Positions 1 through 10,969 are shown, numbered from the stretch's first letter. The stretch: DNA of 64,000 nt from an uncultured Clostridia bacterium (GCA_946498095.1 CAMMMX010000003.1:1-64000), one strand, 5' to 3'. Translations and numbers: made by a program. The notes: a model not told the origin generated them from the letters alone.

Positions 1-67
1 AGGCTTGCCGGTACGATGCCCTTCTAGGGCTTCCTCAAGCCCCCGGCTTTGCCGGGGGGCCTGACTC
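1..67 (+). repeat. Dispersed palindromic repeat, copy 1 (5' part outside window)
   Basis: These 67 bases match 36902..36968 at 65 of 67 positions, in the same orientation. The core is a GC-rich hairpin (CCCCCGGC, TTT, GCCGGGGG) preceded by a smaller one (GCCC, TTCTA, GGGC). Homology stops just after TGACTC, which marks the 3' edge. The 5' edge lies outside the window. On the minus strand it sits about 0.3 kb downstream of the ftsH stop. Confidence 0.85.
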
Positions 68-382
68 CATTTAGTTATGTGTTTAATCCATCCGCGATAG
101 GAGAGAGAAATATCAGTTTCTTACAGATGAATTGGCGCCTTTTATACCTTTGCGCTAGGTTTTCTAGGTCCGTACGCTATGTCCGGCAAGGCTTTCGCTG
201 ATGGGATTAGGAAACACGAGTTGTCAAATAGGCAGCGGTTATACCTCCATGGAAAACGGATCGATAAAGAGCATGTCCCTGAGGAGGTTTTACATCGCGG
301 GCTCTCCCTTGCAGGACAAGCTCTGTTTTTTTGACCGGCTAACGGATGTTGTAGCACTTACTGATCCATGGATTCATAGAAG
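68..382. other. Intergenic region downstream of ftsH, nothing recognised
   Basis: About 315 bases lie between the repeat and the ftsH stop codon. Short open frames exist on both strands, but none has a convincing ribosome site or recognisable product. I see no RNA gene and no clear terminator for the long minus-strand series that ends with ftsH. Confidence 0.6.
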
Positions 383-2329
383 TTACTCATGATCCGGCAT
401 ATCAGCGGAAGGATCCGGCTCCTGCTTCAGATCCACGCCATGCTCAGGGGATGAAGGATTTTCCAAAGAGATTTCCTCTGGCGCATCCGGATTAAAAGGA
501 AGTTCGCCGTTCATTAGCTTTTTGAAATCTGGACCATCGATCTTCTCATAATGCTTGAGATATTTTGCAACGAGATGGAGCTTATCCATATGCTCCGTCA
601 ATAGCTGACGGGTGCGATCGTAGCAGCTCTCGACAATGGAACGAACCTCTTCATCAATCTCCGATGCAACACGTTCGGAGTAATTCTTTGTATGGTTAAA
701 ATCTCTTCCTAAGAAGACCTCGCTGTCCTCCTGACCGTAAACAATAGGACCAAGCTTATCGCTGAAGCCATATTTTGTTACCATATTCCTCGCGATGTTG
801 GTGGAACGTTCCAGATCGTTTGACGCTCCTGTGGAGATATCATCCAGTATCAGACTCTCTGCCACACGTCCGCCTAACAGCGTGACGATTTCCGCTTCCA
901 TCTCATGCTTGGCCATATAGCTGCGATCCTGTTCGGGTAAGGACATGGTATACCCTCCCGCACTGCCACGCGGAATGATAGATATCTGATGTACTGGCGT
1001 TTCAGGCTGCCCGTAATAGGTGCAGATTGCATGCCCAGCTTCATGATATGCGGTCAGGTGTTTCTCTTTCTCGAGTACCACACGTGATTTCTTTTCAGGA
1101 CCGGCGACAACCTTAATGGTTGCTTCCTCTATATCCTGTTCAGTAATGGCCTTACGGTTTTGGCGAGCGGCAAGCAACGCAGCTTCGTTTACGAGGTTTT
1201 CCAAATCCGCTCCGGTAAAACCGGCTGTCGTTTTGGCGATCACCTCGAGATTGACGTCGGGAGCCAGCGGTTTATTGCGGGTATGAACTTTCAGAATTGC
1301 ATGACGTCCTTTTGCATCTGGATAGCCTACGACGATTTGACGATCAAAACGGCCTGGACGCAGCAGAGCGGGATCGAGAATATCGCGACGGTTTGTCGCA
1401 GCAATGATGATGATACCTTCGTTTCCGGAGAAACCATCCATCTCGACAAGCAGCTGGTTTAATGTCTGCTCTCGTTCGTCATGACCACCACCAAGACCCG
1501 CGCCGCGATGACGGCCGACAGCATCAATCTCATCGATGAAAATAATGGCGGGGGCGTTCTTTTTCGCTTGATCAAATAAGTCACGGACACGGGATGCGCC
1601 GACGCCGACAAACATTTCAACGAAATCAGATCCGGAAATAGAGAAGAACGGAACGTCCGCTTCACCGGCAACTGCACGAGCGAGCAAAGTTTTGCCAGTA
1701 CCAGGAGGCCCCATCAGCAGTACGCCCTTTGGGATCCGCGCACCAATGTCAGTGTATTTACGGGGGTTTTTCAGAAAGTCGACGATTTCCTGAAGTTCTT
1801 CCTTTTCTTCGTCAGCGCCGGCGACATCAGCGAAAGTGGTCTTTTTCCCGCTCGGGGTGTTTTTGGCGTTGACCTTGCTGAATTGAGAAATTTTACCCGC
1901 GCCCCCAGCCTGCTTCATCATCATAAACCAGAGAAATACCATAACGCCGATCAGCAGCACATAGGGAATGAGGCTAAACAACCAAGAGTTGTCGGTTGCG
2001 CGGATATAGTTCATTTGTAAAGGATTGTCGGGGTTTGCCTCGTTATAGGCCTTACGATAGTCCGTGATGTCGTCCACAAAAAGGCCGACATTCGGGACTT
2101 TGTACTTGACGATCTGATCTTCCTTTTTGAGTTTCATGGCAAGATCGCCGCTCCCAAGATCCAGACTGTATTCCTCGACGTTCAAATCGTCAAAATGCTT
2201 TAGGATGTCGGAATACAGATACTGCTGAGACGGCTGTGAGGTAAGCGTCAGCATCCCTAGTGTAACCAGTACCAGCAGGATCAGCACAAGTACATATATC
2301 AACCCTCTGTTCTTATTGCCTGTCGTCAT
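383..2329 (-). CDS. ftsH: ATP-dependent zinc metalloprotease FtsH
   Basis: Membrane-anchored AAA+ protease that degrades damaged membrane proteins and regulatory proteins. It has 648 residues, usual for the family. Two membrane segments (about 11-30 and 118-138) flank an extracytoplasmic domain. The AAA+ module shows Walker A GPPGTGKT (207-214), Walker B IIFIDEID (262-269), pore loop FVEMFVG and the second region of homology ending RPGRFDR (about 324-330). The zinc site is HEAGH (429-433), with a downstream Asp near 505. The C-terminal tail is acidic and rich in Pro/Glu. It follows tilS and hpt, the order known from Bacillus subtilis. Confidence 0.98.
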   Translation of the reverse strand: MTTGNKNRGLIYVLVLILLVLVTLGMLTLTSQPSQQYLYSDILKHFDDLNVEEYSLDLGSGDLAMKLKKEDQIVKYKVPNVGLFVDDITDYRKAYNEANPDNPLQMNYIRATDNSWLFSLIPYVLLIGVMVFLWFMMMKQAGGAGKISQFSKVNAKNTPSGKKTTFADVAGADEEKEELQEIVDFLKNPRKYTDIGARIPKGVLLMGPPGTGKTLLARAVAGEADVPFFSISGSDFVEMFVGVGASRVRDLFDQAKKNAPAIIFIDEIDAVGRHRGAGLGGGHDEREQTLNQLLVEMDGFSGNEGIIIIAATNRRDILDPALLRPGRFDRQIVVGYPDAKGRHAILKVHTRNKPLAPDVNLEVIAKTTAGFTGADLENLVNEAALLAARQNRKAITEQDIEEATIKVVAGPEKKSRVVLEKEKHLTAYHEAGHAICTYYGQPETPVHQISIIPRGSAGGYTMSLPEQDRSYMAKHEMEAEIVTLLGGRVAESLILDDISTGASNDLERSTNIARNMVTKYGFSDKLGPIVYGQEDSEVFLGRDFNHTKNYSERVASEIDEEVRSIVESCYDRTRQLLTEHMDKLHLVAKYLKHYEKIDGPDFKKLMNGELPFNPDAPEEISLENPSSPEHGVDLKQEPDPSADMPDHE

Positions 2330-2389
2330 GTATCACACAAACTCCTCTCAATATGCTGTCAGGGGCCATGCCCCGTCTATGTAAAAACG

Positions 2390-2932
2390 CTAACGGTTTG
2401 AGTAAACGCTCGGTTTCAGTACGCCGATATAAGGCAGGTTTCGGTATTTTTCCGCATAGTCCAGCCCATATCCGACGACGAACTCATCCGGTACATGAAA
2501 TCCGGAATAGACCGCGTGAACGTCAACCTTTCTACGTTCAGGCTTGTCCAGCAGCGTACAGACACGGATCGAGTTGGGATTGCGCTGAGACAGAATGTCG
2601 ATGATGTAACTAAGAGTCATTCCACTGTCGAGTATGTCCTCCACCAGAAGAATATCGTATCCCTCGACGTTAATGTTTAAATCCTTAATGATCTGGACAA
2701 CGCCGGAAGTTTTGGTTCCCCGGCCGTAGCTGGATACACACATAAAGTCGATCTCGCAAGGAATATCAATTGCACGCATCAAGTCTGCCATAAATACGAC
2801 GGAGCCTTTTAATATGCTGACAAGAATCAAGTTTTTATCGCGGTAATCCTCGCTGATCTGTTTACCTATCTGTACGACCTTGTCCTGTATTTCCTGTTGT
2901 GAAAGAAGTACGCGCTGTATATCCTGAGTCAT
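2390..2932 (-). CDS. hpt: Hypoxanthine phosphoribosyltransferase
   Basis: Purine-salvage enzyme that makes IMP or GMP from hypoxanthine or guanine and PRPP in the cytoplasm. It has 180 residues, full length. The PRPP-binding loop is [13 protein letters not shown] (about 94-106) and the second-half motif [10 protein letters not shown] is present. The start codon overlaps the tilS stop by four bases (ATGA), so the two are translationally coupled. ftsH follows after about 60 bases. Confidence 0.96.
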   Translation of the reverse strand: MTQDIQRVLLSQQEIQDKVVQIGKQISEDYRDKNLILVSILKGSVVFMADLMRAIDIPCEIDFMCVSSYGRGTKTSGVVQIIKDLNINVEGYDILLVEDILDSGMTLSYIIDILSQRNPNSIRVCTLLDKPERRKVDVHAVYSGFHVPDEFVVGYGLDYAEKYRNLPYIGVLKPSVYSNR

Positions 2933-4365
2933 AAAAGTAGTATACCTCCTGTATGCTTTTTTATCTCCAAGCGAAGCGCTTTTTTTGTCGCTGTACCAAC
3001 CGCTGCACGCTCTGCTGTCCCGAAGCCCTCCACAAAGAGAATCCCCTTGTCGTCGCGCAACACTATCAGGCTGTCCCGAACCTGCTGCGGCAAAGCCGAC
3101 TCATTAAAGAGCTTTTTCAGCGTCTTGGTTACGCCCCGTCCATGAAGGCGGACCGCGTCTCCCGGGCGCCTTGTGGTAATTAGAAGCTTACCTTGTATTC
3201 TATCATAATCGAGTAACCCGGACAATATGTTTTTATTAATTTTTGGGGAAGGATTGTGATGTACAGGTGAGAAGGAGGCATTCAATGTGAAAACGATCTC
3301 CTTTCCGCCGGGAAGCGAATAGTTGGGACATCGGAGCGGGTCCGCCGCTACACACAAAGGATCCGAATCAATGGGGTGAGCCGCCGCGCGCCAAATGGAA
3401 AAGATACCGCCTTGTACCTGCGCATAGACGTTTGCTGCAAGGTTCACCTTGCCCGAATTTTCCCGGCGCATCCGCATCAACGTTTCCACTTTGTCGTAGG
3501 ATGGCTGAATCCCGAACTGTTCCAGCATCAAGCACAATGTTCTGCTGAGGACACTGGCATGCAGTTCGCACAGTAGAAGGGCGTCATCGCTGATTCTGTC
3601 CTCTGACCGTGTCAGAGACGCGTAAGCGTCGCGAGCCAGCGTATCCAACAGCTCGTCGTCCGTACGCAGGGACTGCGTACAGCGCATGACAGCGTCGGAG
3701 ACGGAGGGGTTGAGTGCCCGTAGCACCGGCACAACGCAGTGCCGGAGACGGTTGCGCGTATAGGCGTCGGAAAGATTCGAGCTATCGGTGACATAGTCTA
3801 TCCCCTGTTCCATGCAATAGGATTCGATTTCCCCACGGGAACAGCACAGAAGAGGGCGGATAATACGTCCGCGGACAGGGGGTATGCCGCACAGGCCGGA
3901 CAGAGCAGATCCACGGGTGAGATGAAACAGGACGGTTTCCAACTGATCGTCAGCGTTATGAGCGGTCGCAATACGTGTCTTGGCCGGGAAAGCCTGCGCA
4001 ATTTCTTCAAAAAAACGGTAACGCAAACTTCTCCCCATATCTTCGACACTTTTCCCCATTTTGGACGCTTCAGCTGCGCAGTCGACATGCCGAACTTCAC
4101 ATTGAATGGCATGTTTCCGGCAGTACGCGCATACAAATGCCTCGTCGCGATCACTTTCCGCACCGCGCAATCCATGATTCACGTGGCAAACGATGACATT
4201 CGGCAGGGGAGATACGTTGCCCGTATACTGGGAAGTAAGCAAATGAAGAAGCGCCATGCTGTCTGCGCCACCAGATACGCCGATGACAACGTTTTGACAA
4301 TCTTCCAGCATAGCGTTTTCGTGCATCCATGCAAATACTTTTTCTTTGAAATCCACACAGGACAT
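2929..4365 (-). CDS. tilS: tRNA(Ile)-lysidine synthetase
   Basis: Makes lysidine at the wobble C of the CAU-anticodon tRNA-Ile so that AUA is read as isoleucine. It has 478 residues. The N-terminal PP-loop is SGGADS (31-36), in a Rossmann-like ATP domain with HVNHGLRG and [12 protein letters not shown] downstream. The C-terminal substrate-recognition domain includes the [12 protein letters not shown] segment. It lies 45 bases after dnaB and overlaps hpt. Confidence 0.96.
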   Translation of the reverse strand: MSCVDFKEKVFAWMHENAMLEDCQNVVIGVSGGADSMALLHLLTSQYTGNVSPLPNVIVCHVNHGLRGAESDRDEAFVCAYCRKHAIQCEVRHVDCAAEASKMGKSVEDMGRSLRYRFFEEIAQAFPAKTRIATAHNADDQLETVLFHLTRGSALSGLCGIPPVRGRIIRPLLCCSRGEIESYCMEQGIDYVTDSSNLSDAYTRNRLRHCVVPVLRALNPSVSDAVMRCTQSLRTDDELLDTLARDAYASLTRSEDRISDDALLLCELHASVLSRTLCLMLEQFGIQPSYDKVETLMRMRRENSGKVNLAANVYAQVQGGIFSIWRAAAHPIDSDPLCVAADPLRCPNYSLPGGKEIVFTLNASFSPVHHNPSPKINKNILSGLLDYDRIQGKLLITTRRPGDAVRLHGRGVTKTLKKLFNESALPQQVRDSLIVLRDDKGILFVEGFGTAERAAVGTATKKALRLEIKKHTGGILLL

Positions 4366-4410
4366 AACAACAGCGCCTTTCCTCGTTCTATATCAGCACG
4401 CTTGTCCCAG

Positions 4411-5757
4411 CTATTCCGTGCGGAACATCTCCGGATCGGAAAACAGCGTATACTGGCCGTCCCAAATCAGATTGACTGTGCCGGCCTCGCCGTGCCGGTT
4501 CTTTGCTACGATGCATTCCGCAAGATTCTGTTCTTCGGCCTCTCTATTATAGTACGCGTCACGGTATAAAAACATGACGATGTCCGCATCCTGTTCGATG
4601 GAGCCGGACTCACGCAAATCGGACAGCATAGGCCGGTGATCGGAACGCGCTTCCGGTCCACGGGAGAGCTGGGATAAAGTAATCACCGGGACATTCAGTT
4701 CTTTAGCCATGATTTTCAAATTTCGGGTAATCTCAGATATTTCCGCGACGCGGTTTTCGATTCGCCGTCCCGACGACATCAGCTGCAGGTAATCAATTAC
4801 GACAAGCCCCAGATTTTTCAGTCTGCGTAGCTTGGCCTTCATTTCAGCTACCGACATACCTGGCGTATCGTCGAAGTAAATGGGGGAACGGGCGAGGAGC
4901 TCGGCGGCTGACGCAAGCCGGACCCATTCATCAGGCGAGAGCATCCCGGTACGCAGGTTGTAGCTGGGGATACGCCCGTCGGAAGACAGCATCTTGTTGA
5001 CCAGCTGCTCCTTGGACATCTCAAGGGAGAAAAAAGCGACCTGATACCCTTTGCGTCCGACGTTGTCAACAAGGTTCAGGGCAAAACTTGTCTTGCCCAT
5101 ACCGGGCCGTGCCGCAATCAGGATGAGGTCGGACTTGTTCAGGCCCGTCAATAACGCGTCCAACCCTTTAAATCCGGAGGGGATACCGAGGTACTGCTCC
5201 TTATCGTCGGAACTGAGTTTTTGCAGGCGGTCATAAGACTCAATGATGACTTCTTCGATCGGCGTAAGGCCAGAAGCGTCGCGTCCTTGGCGGATGGAAA
5301 AGATCCGCTGTTCCGCATTATCCAATAGCGCTTTGGCATCCTCCTGCCCGTCGGAAGCGCTAGCGATAACGTCCCGGGCGACATTGACAAGGCTGCGGAT
5401 ATAGTACTTATCCTCAACGATATGGCAATATACTTCAAAATTTGACGTGGTCGGTACCATCTGCATCAGGTTAACCAGGTATACTTTGGCTGATTCAATG
5501 CTGTCGAAGACATTCTCATGCATGACTTCATCCAGTACGGTAATCACATCAACAGGTTGCCCGGAAGTGAACATCCGAAGGATGACGGCAAAGATGCTCC
5601 GGTGCTGATCCCGGTAAAAATAATCCGGTTTGAGTAACTCCATCGCTTTGGGAACGAGGGAGGGTTCCATCAATATGATCCCCAGAACCGACTGTTCGGC
5701 CTCCAGATTATAAGGCATATTGATATTGACAACATTGTCGGTCATATTGAAATCCAT
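4411..5757 (-). CDS. dnaB: Replicative DNA helicase DnaB
   Basis: Hexameric 5'-3' helicase of the replication fork (DnaC in Bacillus nomenclature). I start it at 5757 (448 residues) rather than at the upstream in-frame ATG at 5799, because GGGAGGA lies 7 bases before 5757 and the protein then begins MDFNMTDNVV. The N-terminal primase-interacting domain is followed by a RecA-like ATPase with Walker A ARPGMGKT (216-223), Walker B LVVIDYLQLM and the arginine-finger region near SGSIEQDAD. Order gdpP-rplI-dnaB matches Bacillus. No intein is present. Confidence 0.97.
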   Translation of the reverse strand: MDFNMTDNVVNINMPYNLEAEQSVLGIILMEPSLVPKAMELLKPDYFYRDQHRSIFAVILRMFTSGQPVDVITVLDEVMHENVFDSIESAKVYLVNLMQMVPTTSNFEVYCHIVEDKYYIRSLVNVARDVIASASDGQEDAKALLDNAEQRIFSIRQGRDASGLTPIEEVIIESYDRLQKLSSDDKEQYLGIPSGFKGLDALLTGLNKSDLILIAARPGMGKTSFALNLVDNVGRKGYQVAFFSLEMSKEQLVNKMLSSDGRIPSYNLRTGMLSPDEWVRLASAAELLARSPIYFDDTPGMSVAEMKAKLRRLKNLGLVVIDYLQLMSSGRRIENRVAEISEITRNLKIMAKELNVPVITLSQLSRGPEARSDHRPMLSDLRESGSIEQDADIVMFLYRDAYYNREAEEQNLAECIVAKNRHGEAGTVNLIWDGQYTLFSDPEMFRTE

Positions 5758-5790
5758 TTTTGTATCCTCCCAACTTATCTGTATACAGCT

Positions 5791-5824
5791 AAAAAACAAG
5801 GACGTGGCATCACCACCCCGTCCT
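5791..5824 (-). terminator. Weak terminator-like hairpin between rplI and dnaB
   Basis: On the minus strand, AGGACG and CGTCCT pair around a bulged TGG/CCA helix and are followed by TGTTTTTTAG. The bulge and the operon context suggest attenuation or partial readthrough rather than a hard stop. Confidence 0.4.
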
Positions 5825-5862
5825 GTTAAGCCTTGTGCGGCTGATTCTTTGATAAGCTGCGG

Positions 5863-6315
5863 TTAAGCTTCCACAACCATGACTTTCATCTTGGTAACGA
5901 TACCTGTAAAGAGCTTGATTTCAATTTCGTAGCAGCCAAAGGCTTTAATGTCACCGTCAAAGAGGATGGTGATCTTCTTTTTGTCAATAGCTGTTGCAAA
6001 CCTATCATTGATAAGCTCTGCAATCTCCTTTGTCGTAACGGAACCGAATAACCGTCCGTTTTGGCCGGCCTTCGCTGTCAATGTGACAGTTTGATCCTTT
6101 AGCTTTTCCGCCAACTCTTTTGCTGCTTGGACTTCCATATCATGGTGATGTTGCTGGGCGTCCTTTTGCGTGTGGATGATATTGAGATTGGTTTTGTCTG
6201 CTTCGACAGCCAATCCCTTCTTCAGAAGGAAGTTTCGAGCAAACCCGTCGGCGACCTCCTTGATGTCACCCTTTTTGCCAGTACCTTTGACATCCTGCAT
6301 TAAGATAACTTTCAT
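5863..6315 (-). CDS. rplI: 50S ribosomal protein L9
   Basis: Two-domain ribosomal protein that binds 23S rRNA near the base of the L1 stalk. It has 150 residues. I place the start at 6315 ([10 protein letters not shown]), because AAGGA lies 9 bases upstream. The in-frame ATG at 6324 would leave only one base of spacing. The N-terminal L9 signature runs from [17 protein letters not shown] onward, then a helical linker and the C-terminal RNA-binding domain. It lies between gdpP and dnaB, as in many Firmicutes. Confidence 0.96.
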   Translation of the reverse strand: MKVILMQDVKGTGKKGDIKEVADGFARNFLLKKGLAVEADKTNLNIIHTQKDAQQHHHDMEVQAAKELAEKLKDQTVTLTAKAGQNGRLFGSVTTKEIAELINDRFATAIDKKKITILFDGDIKAFGCYEIEIKLFTGIVTKMKVMVVEA

Positions 6316-6368
6316 TGTCGTCATTCCTTTCTGGGACTATGTATGCCGTAACTGACGTCCGGCGGACG

Positions 6369-8372
6369 TCAGTCGGCGGACTGGAGCGAGTTGAAGTAAC
6401 GGTCGATCGATTCCAGGAGCATCAGGCGTACAGATTCCGTAGTCGTATTGGCCAGTTGCGCGCCTGCCATTGTTTGATGTCCGCCTCCTCCCATCATTTC
6501 CATGATGATTTGGACATTGATTGCCCCCATCGAGCGGGCGGACAGGTTGACACCGCCATTGTTTTCATAAAGGACAAAGGATGCGTCCACATCCGTGATC
6601 CCCAAGAGCTCGTCTGCTGCCTGTGGCGCAACAATACGCAGATCATCTGACGTAAAATCGCTGATGGCAATCGCACACTTTTTATAGATTTCTGCGGAAG
6701 CCACCAGACGCGATTTCCGCTGATAAGAATCGATGGAGCTGGAAAACAGGCGGCGTACAGCGACTGTATCGGCACCGATTTTACGTAGTACCGCCGCCGC
6801 TTCAAAAGTGCGGACCCCTGTTTTTATCGTAAAGTTCTTGGTATCCAGCATGATGCCGGACAAAAGCGCCTCGGCTTCCTGCGGGCCAATTGTCGCCTTG
6901 TTGCCAAAGTACTGGATAAGCTCTGTCACCATCTCGGAGGTTGACGAAGCGAAGGCCTCATGGTGCCAAACAATGGCATTGTCTATGTGCTCCACCATCT
7001 TACGGTGATGGTCGATGACAATAACCGTTTTACAGGCTCTATAGACGCGCTCGTCCTCGACAAAATCCGGATTGTGCGTATCGACAATGATCAGAAGCGT
7101 GCGAGGCGTAATCGTGCCAAGGATCTCATCCGGCATGACAAAAAAATCGCCGTTTCCGCTCTCCGTAAGATGGTCAATCAGGACCGACGCCAGATTTTTA
7201 TATCTGTTGACGGCGATGAATGTTGGAATTCCCATATTTCGGAATGCGCGGGTCAACCCGATTGAGGCGCCAAGACTGTCCAAATCGCCGAACTTGTGCC
7301 CCATTATGATGACCTTATCGGAATTGACGGCGAATTCCGTTACGGCTTTAGCGATCATACGGGTTTTTACCTTCGTCTGTTTTTCGATCCCTTTGGAGAT
7401 ACCACCGTAAAACTCGTAACCGTTCTGCGTCTTGACGGCGGCTTGATCGCCGCCGCGTCCAAACGCCATGTCCAGTGCCTGCCGCGCCATCTGTTCGCTT
7501 TCAGCCAGAGTACCCGCGAACCGACCGACGCCAATAGAAAGAGTGACGTGCATCCGATCGCCCACCATGATAGCGCGAGCTTTGTCCAGTACGTTCATCC
7601 GACGTTCGATCAACTGCATCAAATGGCGTTCTTCAAGGATGATCATGTATTTGTCATTGGTAAGCTTTTTCATGATACCGGTGGTCTGCGCAATTAAATC
7701 CTCAAACAGTTTGTTGATTTCACCAATGATATGGGACTTTTGGCTTTCCCGCGCGTTTTCCAAAAGCTCTCCGTAATTGTCAATACAGACGTACATCACA
7801 GACGGCCGCGACATACGGTATTCAATCTCCAGCTTGCGCAGGGGAGTGATATCCATGATATGCAGTACGAGGAAAGGGATGTCTTCCTTGGTGTCCTTGC
7901 GGATAATAATTTTATAAAAATGATCTTGCGTGGACAAGTCCACGCAGTCGCTTTCGTTAATTCGTGTCGTGGTTAAGTCCGGGAAGAGGTCGGATATAAA
8001 ATTGCCATAAAAGCTTTTGTTGACGACGCTGTTGCTCCATAGCGTTTCAAATAGCTCATTCCCCCACAAGATCTGCCCGTTGACGTCGGTAATGGCAATA
8101 GAGGCAGGGTAATCAAAGGAAGCGCTGCGTTGTATCAGCTTTAAACGCTGCCCCATTCCATTTAAATACGCATAGGTGTTGCGTGAAATACGGACTAAAA
8201 AGACAGCGGCCAGGACACACACAATTAACACGCAGGGGGCAACGTAGTAGAAGAAAACAGGATTAGCAAAATATAGCACAACTGTTACCATTACAAGTGC
8301 CGCGATAAGCGCTATCGTTACGGGAAAAATCACCGAAGACGCTTGCTTTTTCTGCATACGCTTAGCCACCAC
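6369..8372 (-). CDS. gdpP: Cyclic-di-AMP phosphodiesterase GdpP (YybT family)
   Basis: Membrane enzyme that hydrolyses c-di-AMP, the messenger for potassium and cell-wall balance in Firmicutes. It has 667 residues. Two membrane segments (about 13-36 and 40-60) precede a PAS-like domain, a degenerate GGDEF domain without the GGDEF loop, and a DHH/DHHA1 phosphodiesterase module. Metal ligands are visible in GHKFGDLDSLG (358-368), D431 and DHH (454-456); the DHHA1 end has GGGGHQTMAG. The start is uncertain: GTG codons at 8372 and 8369 overlap or crowd AGAAGG, and the ATG at 8357 is 14 bases from it. It lies 18 bases after the RNase J gene. Confidence 0.95.
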   Translation of the reverse strand: MVAKRMQKKQASSVIFPVTIALIAALVMVTVVLYFANPVFFYYVAPCVLIVCVLAAVFLVRISRNTYAYLNGMGQRLKLIQRSASFDYPASIAITDVNGQILWGNELFETLWSNSVVNKSFYGNFISDLFPDLTTTRINESDCVDLSTQDHFYKIIIRKDTKEDIPFLVLHIMDITPLRKLEIEYRMSRPSVMYVCIDNYGELLENARESQKSHIIGEINKLFEDLIAQTTGIMKKLTNDKYMIILEERHLMQLIERRMNVLDKARAIMVGDRMHVTLSIGVGRFAGTLAESEQMARQALDMAFGRGGDQAAVKTQNGYEFYGGISKGIEKQTKVKTRMIAKAVTEFAVNSDKVIIMGHKFGDLDSLGASIGLTRAFRNMGIPTFIAVNRYKNLASVLIDHLTESGNGDFFVMPDEILGTITPRTLLIIVDTHNPDFVEDERVYRACKTVIVIDHHRKMVEHIDNAIVWHHEAFASSTSEMVTELIQYFGNKATIGPQEAEALLSGIMLDTKNFTIKTGVRTFEAAAVLRKIGADTVAVRRLFSSSIDSYQRKSRLVASAEIYKKCAIAISDFTSDDLRIVAPQAADELLGITDVDASFVLYENNGGVNLSARSMGAINVQIIMEMMGGGGHQTMAGAQLANTTTESVRLMLLESIDRYFNSLQSAD

Positions 8373-8390
8373 CTTCTGTCCAAAGGGACC

Positions 8391-10469
8391 TTATATTTCC
8401 ATAATGACGGGGAGGATCATCGGACTACGCTTGGTCTTGGCATAAATGTAATCTGAAAGGTCATCCTTGATAACCTGTTTAATCGCGCCCCATTCTTTTA
8501 ATCCCTTATTGCAGCAACTGTCAAGGGAAGCGCGCACGACTTTTTTTGCACCGTCCATCAATTCTTCCGATTCTCTTACATAGACAAAGCCGCGGGAGAC
8601 AATATCCGGGCCACAAACTGTCGCGCCGCTTTCGCTTTCAATGGTTGCAACCACCACAATCAAGCCGTCTTCCGCCAGATGCTTCCGGTCGCGCAAGACA
8701 ATAGAACCCACGTCGCCGACGCCGATGCCGTCCACCATAACCTGTCCAGCCGGGACGGTTCCCGTACACTTGATTTCTGTCCCGTCGATTTCGATCACCT
8801 GTCCAATACTGCCGATTAGAATATTCTGCGGCGCAATCCCCATCGAACGCGCTAAAGCGGCATGCTTTTTCAAATGCTTGAATTCGCCGTGGATTGGCAT
8901 GAAGAACTGAGGTTTCGTCAGCGAAAGCATCATCTTCAACTCGTCCTGACAGGCATGGCCGGAAACGTGGACCTCGTACATCGCTTCGTAGATCACCTCG
9001 GCTCCGGTTTTCATCAGATCGTTGACAACGCGAGTGACGAATTTTTCATTGCCGGGAATTGGGTTGGCGGAAATGATGATAAAATCATCTGCCGTAGCCG
9101 TTACCTGTCGATGATCCCCTCGGGCAATCCGTGAAAGAGCGGACATTGGCTCTCCCTGGCTGCCGGTGGTGATAATGACAAGCTTGTCATGGGGGTAACG
9201 GTTTATAGTGTCAATATCGATCAACATATTTTCTGGTATATACAAATAACCAAGCTCAATCGCCTTGGTGACGACATTAATCATACTGCGCCCTGAAACG
9301 GCAACTTTCCGACCGTACTGCTGCGCATTGTCGACAATCTGCTGTACACGGTGGATATTGGATGCGAAAGAAGCGACGATGATACGTTTTCCTTCAGCTT
9401 GTTTGAACAGATTATCCAGCGATTTACCGACTTTACGCTCGCTCATGGTATAACCGGGACGCTCCACGTTGGTGGATTCGGAAAGCAGTGCAAGTACGCC
9501 TTTATTACCTAACTCGCCAAAACGCGCAAGATCAATAATTTCTCCTTCAATTGGGGTGTAATCCACTTTGAAGTCGCCCGTATGGACGATGACACCCGCC
9601 GGTGTATGAATCGCCAGCGCAACTGCGTCCGGGATGGAATGGTTCACACGGATGAACTCTACCGCCATACATCCCATCTTGACAATTTGGCGTGGCTTGA
9701 CGACGTTGAGCGCTACCTTGCCCAGTAGGCCATGTTCTTTCAGTTTGCCTTCTACCAGCCCTAACGTCAGCTTTGTGCCGTAAACCGGAACGTTGAGCTT
9801 TTTGAGCAGATAGGGCAGGCTGCCGATGTGATCTTCATGTCCGTGTGTCAGAATAATACCGCGCAGCTTATTTACGTTCTTTTCCAGGTAGGTAAAATCG
9901 GGGATCACAAGGTCAACGCCGAGCATATCAGCGTCGGGAAAAGCCAACCCGCAGTCCACAATAAACATGTCGTTGGCATACTCGTAGCAGGTAACGTTTT
10001 TTCCGATTTCGTCCAGTCCCCCAAGTGGAATGATTTTGATAGGGGAACGCTTTTGCTTTTTCTGTTCTGGATTTTTTGATTCTTTCATGTCCTTTGCCTG
10101 CTGTGGTTTGGGATCATGAGGTGTTTTTGCCTGATTGCGCGGTTGCGGTGCAGGAATTTTTTCCTGGTGCGAATTCGCATTTTTTTCTGTAGCCTGGGAC
10201 GGCACCGGTTGGACCGGTTCCGTTTTCTGACCGGCTGCTGGCCGGCTGGGTTTTACAAAGGAACGCGATGTACGCGAAGCCCGTGCTGGAGCTGCAGTTA
10301 CCGCAGGCTTCAGACTGCTTTGCGGAGCATATCCGGTGTAGACGTTCTTTTTGACCGCAGGAGCCTTCCGTTCTTGTTGAGCTGCAGTGCCTGCCGCGTT
10401 TTTTCTTTCTGATGAATTCGTTTTTTCGCCCGACGCAGGGCTCTTTTTGTTTACATATGCCACGTTCAT
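8391..10469 (-). CDS. rnjA: Ribonuclease J
   Basis: Metallo-beta-lactamase/beta-CASP ribonuclease with endo- and 5' exonuclease activity in mRNA decay and rRNA maturation. It has 692 residues, well above the usual 550-560. The excess is an N-terminal extension of about 140 residues rich in Lys, Pro, Ala, Gln and Ser, likely disordered. The catalytic core starts near SPIKIIPLGG (142-151), with the zinc motif HGHEDH (209-214). The beta-CASP and C-terminal domains follow (SGHACQDELKMML, MPIHGEFKHLKKHA). A single gene is seen here; whether it is J1 or J2 cannot be told. Confidence 0.94.
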   Translation of the reverse strand: MNVAYVNKKSPASGEKTNSSERKNAAGTAAQQERKAPAVKKNVYTGYAPQSSLKPAVTAAPARASRTSRSFVKPSRPAAGQKTEPVQPVPSQATEKNANSHQEKIPAPQPRNQAKTPHDPKPQQAKDMKESKNPEQKKQKRSPIKIIPLGGLDEIGKNVTCYEYANDMFIVDCGLAFPDADMLGVDLVIPDFTYLEKNVNKLRGIILTHGHEDHIGSLPYLLKKLNVPVYGTKLTLGLVEGKLKEHGLLGKVALNVVKPRQIVKMGCMAVEFIRVNHSIPDAVALAIHTPAGVIVHTGDFKVDYTPIEGEIIDLARFGELGNKGVLALLSESTNVERPGYTMSERKVGKSLDNLFKQAEGKRIIVASFASNIHRVQQIVDNAQQYGRKVAVSGRSMINVVTKAIELGYLYIPENMLIDIDTINRYPHDKLVIITTGSQGEPMSALSRIARGDHRQVTATADDFIIISANPIPGNEKFVTRVVNDLMKTGAEVIYEAMYEVHVSGHACQDELKMMLSLTKPQFFMPIHGEFKHLKKHAALARSMGIAPQNILIGSIGQVIEIDGTEIKCTGTVPAGQVMVDGIGVGDVGSIVLRDRKHLAEDGLIVVVATIESESGATVCGPDIVSRGFVYVRESEELMDGAKKVVRASLDSCCNKGLKEWGAIKQVIKDDLSDYIYAKTKRSPMILPVIMEI

Positions 10470-10941
10470 ACCTCACTTATTTTCAAAATTTCTGACAGAC
10501 AATCCTGCAAGGAGCAGGCATGGCAATCGCCGAGGGGCGATTTATGTACATTTTTCCGATTATCCGGATAGGTCTTTTACGCAGCTTATCGCATCCGCGT
10601 TACCCCTTGAAACGCAGCAGGGAAGTATGGCCGAAATACCTCCTGCAAAGGGATACACCGTGACATTTACGCGGCTGATGCATGGGAGCCGTATGAATCC
10701 GAACCGAAAAAAGCGTATGTACCCGCGGGAGACAAAATCCACCGCCGACATTCACTAAGGAGACCGGGACAGCTTTCAGAAGGAGCCGCCCCGGCGAAAC
10801 GTACACTTCAACCAGCGTCAAAGGTTCTGCTTCATGGTGGATAGACGAGTGCCGCCCAAGTTTTGTCATCGAAAATGAACAAGGCGGCCGCTTTCTGATA
10901 CAAGACAAACAGAACAGACAAAACCGGTTACCAATATTATT
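10470..10941 (-). other. Long leader region upstream of rnjA
   Basis: About 470 bases separate a SigA-type promoter from the rnjA start. Minus-strand open frames here (for example 10600..10908) match no family I know and lack a good ribosome site. I found no recognised riboswitch. If the promoter is used, the rnjA mRNA has an unusually long untranslated leader. Confidence 0.45.
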
Positions 10942-10969
10942 ATTTTACCATAAAAACGATTTCTGTCAA
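10942..10969 (-). promoter_or_regulatory. SigA-type promoter for the rnjA series
   Basis: On the minus strand, TTGACA (10969-10964) and TAAAAT (10947-10942) are separated by 16 bases. The -35 overlaps the last codons of the upstream gene. It could drive the whole minus-strand series from rnjA to ftsH. Confidence 0.6.

Noticed and set aside
3739-4569. 276-codon plus-strand open frame
   Set aside because: It is antisense to tilS and the end of dnaB, both clear on the minus strand, and its product matches no family.
10600-10908. 102-codon minus-strand frame upstream of rnjA
   Set aside because: No ribosome site, no recognised family, and it lies just inside the predicted transcript leader.
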